From the NCBI GenBank assembly GCA_034435675.1, contig DAOTWP010000278.1:1-18684 (forward strand): a DNA stretch of 18,684 bases, read 5' to 3'. The position numbers and the translations under genes are program-made. The notes beneath the pieces are model-generated. The model worked only from the letters and a program-made list of their open reading frames with translations, was not told the DNA's origin and searched no databases. The DNA comes from DAOTWP01 sp034435675 (lineage in GTDB: Bacteria > Chloroflexota > Anaerolineae > Aggregatilineales > Phototrophicaceae). This document shows, piece after piece, positions 14,522 through 18,684 of this stretch (its first letter is position 1; the number at the start of each line of letters is the position of its first letter).

Positions 14522-15334
14522 CTACTGCACTGCCTTGAGCGCCGCCTGCGCCCGTGTGGCGATGCCCGCTGCTGTGCGCGCCAGCGTCTGCTCGCCTTCT
14601 GCTGCCTGCGCCAGACGCGGATCGTCATAGTCATGGACTGTACGCTGCGCTGTGGGGCTGCCCAGAAAGGTTTCGTAATCGACGATGGCGTAATCCACAT
14701 TGCGCAGCGGGGCTGGTCTTTCCGGCAGCAAATCCAGCCGCACCGTTTCCGGGTGCAGCGTTTGCATAATTGCTGTCTCAATGCGCGAGGCATGACCAAC
14801 CGCCAGTACTCCCGCCTCATTTGCGGAGAATGCCAGTTCGACCAGCACTGCTGCGCGTCCGGCTGCTCCCCCGCTGGCGTTAAATTCTGCCGCCAGCCGT
14901 TTGAGCGTTTCCAGTTGGTTGACCGCGCCATGCCCGCTGACCAGCACAACCACGCGGAAACCCATGTGCAGCGCCAGCCGCACCTGTTCGCGCACCATCA
15001 GCGCGAAGATCTCCTCAGCGGCATACATACTGGGCAGGCTGTTGGCAGGAAAATCCATGCCCACAATGTAGGTCTCCTGCGGGAAGCCGAGGTTGTCCAG
15101 TGTTTGCGGGTCGCGCTCGCGTTCGGTGCCGCAGTACAGCGTGGGCAGCACCAGCCCGCCGGAGATTTCCGCCGCGCGCAGTGCCACCGCCTCGGCGTTG
15201 AAGGCATCTACCCCCAGCGGCAGATGTGGACCGTGCCATTCCAGCAGCCCCAGCGGCAGATACACCAGCGGCGCGCGCTGTAATTCCGGTAAAATCTGGT
15301 CAGGGCGCAAATACTGAAGCTGGCGGTTAAGCAT
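14522..15334 (-). CDS. Creatininase-family metal-dependent hydrolase
   Basis: A 270-residue cytoplasmic protein of the creatinine amidohydrolase fold. The metal-binding signature is E32-W-H34-GPHLPLGVD43, then SGH135-GAVNQ, and G180-HASRIE186. The equivalent of HGGN is HGAVN, a mild deviation. Family members hydrolyse cyclic amides or, as in inositol catabolism (IolN-type), open oxidised cyclitol rings; the operon context favours a sugar-derived substrate over creatinine. The open frame begins earlier, but I use the ATG at 15334: AGGAG lies eight bases upstream inside the end of the DUF4380 gene, and only five bases separate that stop from this start, implying translational coupling. The precise reaction cannot be read from the sequence. 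Confidence 0.87.
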   Translation of the reverse strand: MLNRQLQYLRPDQILPELQRAPLVYLPLGLLEWHGPHLPLGVDAFNAEAVALRAAEISGGLVLPTLYCGTERERDPQTLDNLGFPQETYIVGMDFPANSLPSMYAAEEIFALMVREQVRLALHMGFRVVVLVSGHGAVNQLETLKRLAAEFNASGGAAGRAAVLVELAFSANEAGVLAVGHASRIETAIMQTLHPETVRLDLLPERPAPLRNVDYAIVDYETFLGSPTAQRTVHDYDDPRLAQAAEGEQTLARTAAGIATRAQAALKAVQ

Positions 15335-15339
15335 TGCAC

Positions 15340-16647
15340 TTACTCCTGTCCCGCGCTCAGGCTGGCACATGCCAGCGCACGCGCGCCTGTTGTAGTCAGC
15401 ACACGCAGTTCAACCGCGCTGGCGTGTTCCGGTTGCGGCGTCACCAAATCAACGGCGACGGCTGCCAGCGGGTTGGCGGCGCCGAGTTCCTGCTGGTGGA
15501 TGACCTGCTGCTGGGCATCAAACCAGACAAGCTGCAAGCTGCCAGTATCAAACACACCAAACTGCCCGCGCAGGCGCACGAAGCCCGTCTGCGGGCGGGC
15601 GGTCAGCGGTTCGACCACAACACCCCCGGACGCGACTTCGCGCACCATGCCCGTACAGCGGCAGGCTCCCCATTCCAGTGTGAAGGTGGTGCTCTCGCCT
15701 GGCGCAATGGTGCGCAGCGGGCTGAGCACTTCGGTTTCCATCAGGTAAATGCTGCTTTGACTGTAATCGAGGTTGGCGACCTGTCCCGCGCCTACTGTCC
15801 AGACTTCGACGGACGCGCCGTTATCAGGGTATTCCGCGCCCGGTTCGTAGCGAAAATGTTCCGCGAACGCATAGCCCTGCGCCGGGTTGCTGAAGGCAAT
15901 CCACCCGGCAGTCGAGTCCAGCCCAACCTTACCAATCTGCCATTGATACGGCGCCTGGAACAAACCTGCCTGCGCGTCCGTTTGCCACTGCGGGTTATCC
16001 TGTGCGCCAAACATGACCGCATACCCGTTGGGGAAGCGGCTCGTAGGGTTCAGCGGTGCAGTCACGACGCACTGCGGCTCATACGCTAATTGCCCGTCGG
16101 GCAGCACCCGTTCCGCGCGCAGCTGCGCGACATCCCAGATGCTCCAGCGCACCGGCTTGCTGCTGATGTTGGTGAACGTCAGCGCGACCTGAACGCGGGC
16201 GCTGCCGCGCTGGATGGTGAACTGGCGCGTAATGCGAATGCCTGTGCGCGCATCCGGCGGGCTGACCATGCGCAGTTGTGCCATCTCGGCGCTGCTGTTC
16301 AGCTCATCGAGGGTGTAGCGCCCGGTGTCCAGCACAGGGTCAGGAGGACCATGCCACTGCGCGTCATGATCCCAACCCTGCGGCGCGGGCCATGTTTTGT
16401 CGCCGCCGTAATTCTTCCACGCCGCCAGTGAGCCGTCGCCCTGATTTTCCTCCGGCGAGAACAGCTTCCCGGCATACTGCGGGTCTACAAAGAAGAAGGC
16501 ATACGGACCAAGATCATATGCCATGATGCGCCCGCCAATATCGGGCACTGCCACCAGCCGGATCAGTCCGTTTTGCAGGATGCAGCTCTGCCAGCCACGA
16601 AAATCACCCTGCGTGCTGCTGCATGCGTATGGCAGTGTCGCGCTCAT
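15340..16647 (-). CDS. DUF4380 family protein
   Basis: A 435-residue soluble protein with no signal peptide. The N-terminal half matches DUF4380 in style: LIRLVAVPDIGGRIMAYDLG at 28-47, then the hallmark N79-YGGDKTWPAPQ90. The C-terminal half is beta-rich. DUF4380 proteins are thought to share the galactose-mutarotase-like beta-sandwich, so sugar binding or epimerisation is possible but not shown. The start ATG overlaps the stop of the ABC ATPase gene by four bases (ATGA), and its own stop is five bases before the creatininase-family start, so the three are tightly coupled. Assignment to the family is fairly secure from the motif; function is unknown. Confidence 0.8.
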   Translation of the reverse strand: MSATLPYACSSTQGDFRGWQSCILQNGLIRLVAVPDIGGRIMAYDLGPYAFFFVDPQYAGKLFSPEENQGDGSLAAWKNYGGDKTWPAPQGWDHDAQWHGPPDPVLDTGRYTLDELNSSAEMAQLRMVSPPDARTGIRITRQFTIQRGSARVQVALTFTNISSKPVRWSIWDVAQLRAERVLPDGQLAYEPQCVVTAPLNPTSRFPNGYAVMFGAQDNPQWQTDAQAGLFQAPYQWQIGKVGLDSTAGWIAFSNPAQGYAFAEHFRYEPGAEYPDNGASVEVWTVGAGQVANLDYSQSSIYLMETEVLSPLRTIAPGESTTFTLEWGACRCTGMVREVASGGVVVEPLTARPQTGFVRLRGQFGVFDTGSLQLVWFDAQQQVIHQQELGAANPLAAVAVDLVTPQPEHASAVELRVLTTTGARALACASLSAGQE

Positions 16648-18188
16648 GGCTGTACCTCGCGCTGACCTGTATCCGCTGTGCTGGTCGCAAAGTCGTCCTG
16701 AATGCCTGTAGCATAGGTCATCAGGACTTCTTCGGATGCAGCCGCACGGTCAATTACGCCGGTGACACGTCCTTCATACATCACTACCACGCGGTGCGCC
16801 AGTGCCAGAATTTCCGCCAGTTCCGACGAAATCAGAATAACGCTGATACCACCGCGCGCCAGCGAACGCACGAGTTCATAGATTTCTGCTTTTGCCCCGA
16901 CATCTACCCCGTGGGTTGGTTCATCGAGAATCAACAGTTTGGGGCTGGTCGCCAACCAGCGCGCCACGACGGTCTTTTGCTGGTTGCCGCCACTCAGGCT
17001 GCTGACCGGTTTGTGAATGGATGCCAACCGAATATCCAGCCGATCCACGAACTCGTTAACCAGAGTGCGCTCACGGCGGTCATTGATGCTGCCGGTGCGC
17101 GTCATGTAGGGCAGCTTTGCCATGGACACATTGTGCATAATCTTCATGCCCATAAACAGGCTGAGGACCTTGCGATCTTCCTGCACCATTGCAATCCCGG
17201 CTTTGATCGCCTGCGCAGGTGTGTGGAAGCGCACCGGACGCCCCTCAAACTGTATCTGCCCGGCGGTATAGCGTTCCGCGCCGAACACCGCGCGCAGGGT
17301 TTCGCTGCGTCCCGCGCCAATCAACCCGCAAAAGGCGAGGATTTCGCCCTTGCGAACATCAAAGCTGACATTCTGAAAGGCGCTGCCGGTCAACCCGCGC
17401 ACTTCCAGCAGCGGTTCGCCGATGCCGTCCGGCGTACTCATCAGGGTGCGGTCCAAATCGCGCCCGACCATCATCTGAATAACACGATCTTCGGTCGCTT
17501 CTGCGGCGGGAATGGTGTCTACGTAATTGCCATCGCGCAGGGCGGTGATCCGATCCGAAATGCGCAGCACTTCCGCGATTTTGTGCGAGACATAGATGAT
17601 GGCGATGCCGCGTTCCTGAAGCGACTTGATCAGCCCAAACAGGCGCTCGGTTTCCGCTTCCGAAAGTGATGAGTTAGGTTCGTCCATGACGATCAGCCGG
17701 GCATTGCTGGACAGCACGCGCGCGATTTCGATCATCTGGCGCTGTGAGATAGACAGGTCATGCACCAGTGCGCGCGGGTTGACGTGTAGGTTGACCAGCG
17801 CCAGCGCTTCGTGCGTTTGCCGTTCGATCTCCTTCCACGACAGCAAGCCGCCCCGGTTGCGCATGCGCCCCATGAACAGGTTTTCCATCACATTCAGCGA
17901 CGGCATGAGCGAGAGTTCCTGATGGATAATGGCAATGCCCGCTTCCAGCGCTTCGATGGGGCGGTGAAAGCGCACCGGGCGCCCCTCAAAGACAATCTGC
18001 CCTTCATCGCGCGGGACGATGCCACCTAACACCTTGATGAGGGTTGATTTCCCGGCGCCGTTTTCGCCCACCAGCGCGTGTACCTCGCCATAGTTCAGAT
18101 CGAAGTGGACTTTGTTCAGCGCTTGAACCCCACCATAGCGCTTAGAAACACCCTCGATGCTCAGGATTTGCTGTCCATTTTCAGCCAT
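16644..18188 (-). CDS. Sugar ABC transporter ATP-binding protein, two ABC domains (RbsA/XylG/MglA type)
   Basis: This 514-residue protein energises sugar uptake from the cytoplasmic side of the membrane. The first ABC domain has Walker A G41-ENGAGKS48, signature near LSISQRQ (146-) and Walker B LIVMDEP (165-171). The second has the family-typical degenerate Walker A GLIGAGRSE (288-296), an intact signature LSGGNQQK (398-405) and LLILDEP (418-424). This tandem layout is specific to the carbohydrate uptake transporter 2 family. It follows the binding-protein gene after a 198-base gap with hairpins and overlaps the DUF4380 gene by four bases. No permease gene lies between or downstream, so it must be upstream of the window or elsewhere. 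Xylose or ribose are likely substrates given xylAB. Confidence 0.95.
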   Translation of the reverse strand: MAENGQQILSIEGVSKRYGGVQALNKVHFDLNYGEVHALVGENGAGKSTLIKVLGGIVPRDEGQIVFEGRPVRFHRPIEALEAGIAIIHQELSLMPSLNVMENLFMGRMRNRGGLLSWKEIERQTHEALALVNLHVNPRALVHDLSISQRQMIEIARVLSSNARLIVMDEPNSSLSEAETERLFGLIKSLQERGIAIIYVSHKIAEVLRISDRITALRDGNYVDTIPAAEATEDRVIQMMVGRDLDRTLMSTPDGIGEPLLEVRGLTGSAFQNVSFDVRKGEILAFCGLIGAGRSETLRAVFGAERYTAGQIQFEGRPVRFHTPAQAIKAGIAMVQEDRKVLSLFMGMKIMHNVSMAKLPYMTRTGSINDRRERTLVNEFVDRLDIRLASIHKPVSSLSGGNQQKTVVARWLATSPKLLILDEPTHGVDVGAKAEIYELVRSLARGGISVILISSELAEILALAHRVVVMYEGRVTGVIDRAAASEEVLMTYATGIQDDFATSTADTGQREVQP

Positions 18189-18296
18189 AAGCTGCCGTCC
18201 TTAAAGAATGTTGTGCTCTTATTTGATGCCGCGTGCCAGGTGCGGAAGGTGCGGGCTGAAGACAGCGCTGCTGCACCGGCTGCACTGCTGCTTTGC

Positions 18297-18370
18297 GCTG
18301 CGGCTGAAGTCCGTGTTTCAGCCGCAGCAGAAAACAGCAGGGGTGGGTGGAACACAGCAGCCCCACCCAC
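18297..18370 (-). other. Two intercistronic hairpins between the binding-protein and ABC ATPase genes
   Basis: A 12-bp perfect stem, GCTGCGGCTGAA (18297-18308) and TTCAGCCGCAGC (18317-18328), with an 8-base loop, and next to it an 8-bp stem, GTGGGTGG (18343-18350) and CCACCCAC (18363-18370). They start 17 bases after the binding-protein stop. Neither has a good T-tract, so they probably reduce read-through or protect the 3' end of the binding-protein message, as is common where that protein is needed in excess. Confidence 0.65.
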
Positions 18371-18386
18371 ACTACAGGGATTACGT

Positions 18387-18684
18387 TTATTGTGGCGGTG
18401 TCCAGTATTCGCTGATGTTGTCCGCAGTGACGATTGCGGCTTCAGTCACCAGACGCGCGCACGGCGGCAGGTCGCCAGCGACGAGGTAGTTGAACAGACG
18501 GATTGCCGGGTCATGCCCCTGCGCAAACGGGTTCTGCCCAATCGTCGCGTAAATCACACCGCTCTGAACATACTGCATGGTCTCGTCCACGAAGTCGAAC
18601 GACACGACCCAGACTTCACCCGCTTTGCCCGCATCCTGCACTGCCGCAGCCGCGCCAAACGGTCCGCCTGCGGTGACATAGATG
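18387..18684 (-). CDS. Sugar ABC transporter substrate-binding protein, C-terminal fragment
   Basis: Only the last ~98 residues lie in the window; the gene continues beyond its right edge. The visible part (IYVTAGGPFGAAAAVQDAGK, VSFDFVDETMQYVQSGVIYATIGQNPFAQGHDPAIRLFNYL) is typical of type 1 periplasmic sugar-binding proteins (RbsB-like). It ends in TAA. Being first of the visible genes and next to the two-domain ABC ATPase, it is the specificity component of the same importer. The specific sugar cannot be read, because most of the ligand pocket is outside the window. Confidence 0.88.
   Translation of the reverse strand, partial: IYVTAGGPFGAAAAVQDAGKAGEVWVVSFDFVDETMQYVQSGVIYATIGQNPFAQGHDPAIRLFNYLVAGDLPPCARLVTEAAIVTADNISEYWTPPQ

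Noticed and set aside
16623..17669. 348-codon open frame on the plus strand
   Set aside because: Antisense to the sugar ABC ATPase; no coherent protein features.

Overview
The window looks like chromosome from a Chloroflexota bacterium, probably an anaerobic or facultative member related to Anaerolineae. This is judged from protein style only: a Pro/Thr-linker lipoprotein and a membrane-anchored protein carrying WD40-like (PD40) repeats, a DUF4013 membrane protein, and a sugar ABC importer beside several uroporphyrinogen-decarboxylase (UroD)-fold proteins. No phylogeny could be run. Almost every gene lies on the minus strand; the exceptions are a TrpC-like gene and a tRNA. No insertion sequence, CRISPR array, integrase or rRNA was seen, and no stretch over 300 bases lacks a gene.

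Layout from left to right. (1) 1-1660 holds a PD40 lipoprotein gene with structured flanks. (2) 1658-2798 is a two-gene unit, gatC followed by a response regulator with a REC domain and a degenerate GGDEF-like domain. Across a short divergent region with a perfect 16-bp palindrome lies a plus-strand gene of the indole-3-glycerol-phosphate synthase (TrpC) fold, in which every catalytic position I can align is substituted. (3) 3792-6746 reads on the minus strand as a membrane-anchored Ig-like/PD40 propeller protein, a membrane-anchored TlpA-type thioredoxin and a DUF4013 membrane protein: a small envelope cluster. (4) tRNA-Val(GAC) has its own promoter and a strong bidirectional terminator. (5) 7057-9527 is a separate two-gene unit: a UroD-type methyltransferase fused to a thioredoxin-like domain, then a CobW/COG0523 GTPase. 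It has a Fur-like 7-2-7 inverted repeat at its promoter and is insulated from the next operon by a U-tract terminator. (6) 9641-18684 is a long catabolic operon: sugar-binding protein (cut by the window end), two-domain sugar ABC ATPase, DUF4380 protein, creatininase-family hydrolase, UroD-corrinoid fusion protein, xylose isomerase and xylulokinase.

How they may work together: the importer would bring in a pentose or pentose derivative, XylA and XylB would convert xylose to xylulose 5-phosphate, and the UroD-corrinoid fusion has the architecture of enzymes that move a methyl group from a substrate to cobalamin. An attractive but unproven reading is that the operon handles an O-methylated or otherwise decorated sugar, with the neighbouring UroD-thioredoxin/CobW unit acting as a second methyl-transfer or metal-dependent partner. 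No corrinoid reactivase, methyl-THF transferase or sugar permease is present in the window. Every gap over 20 bp in this operon carries a GC-rich hairpin without a U-tract, whereas its end carries a proper terminator, suggesting RNA processing or stabilisation between cistrons.
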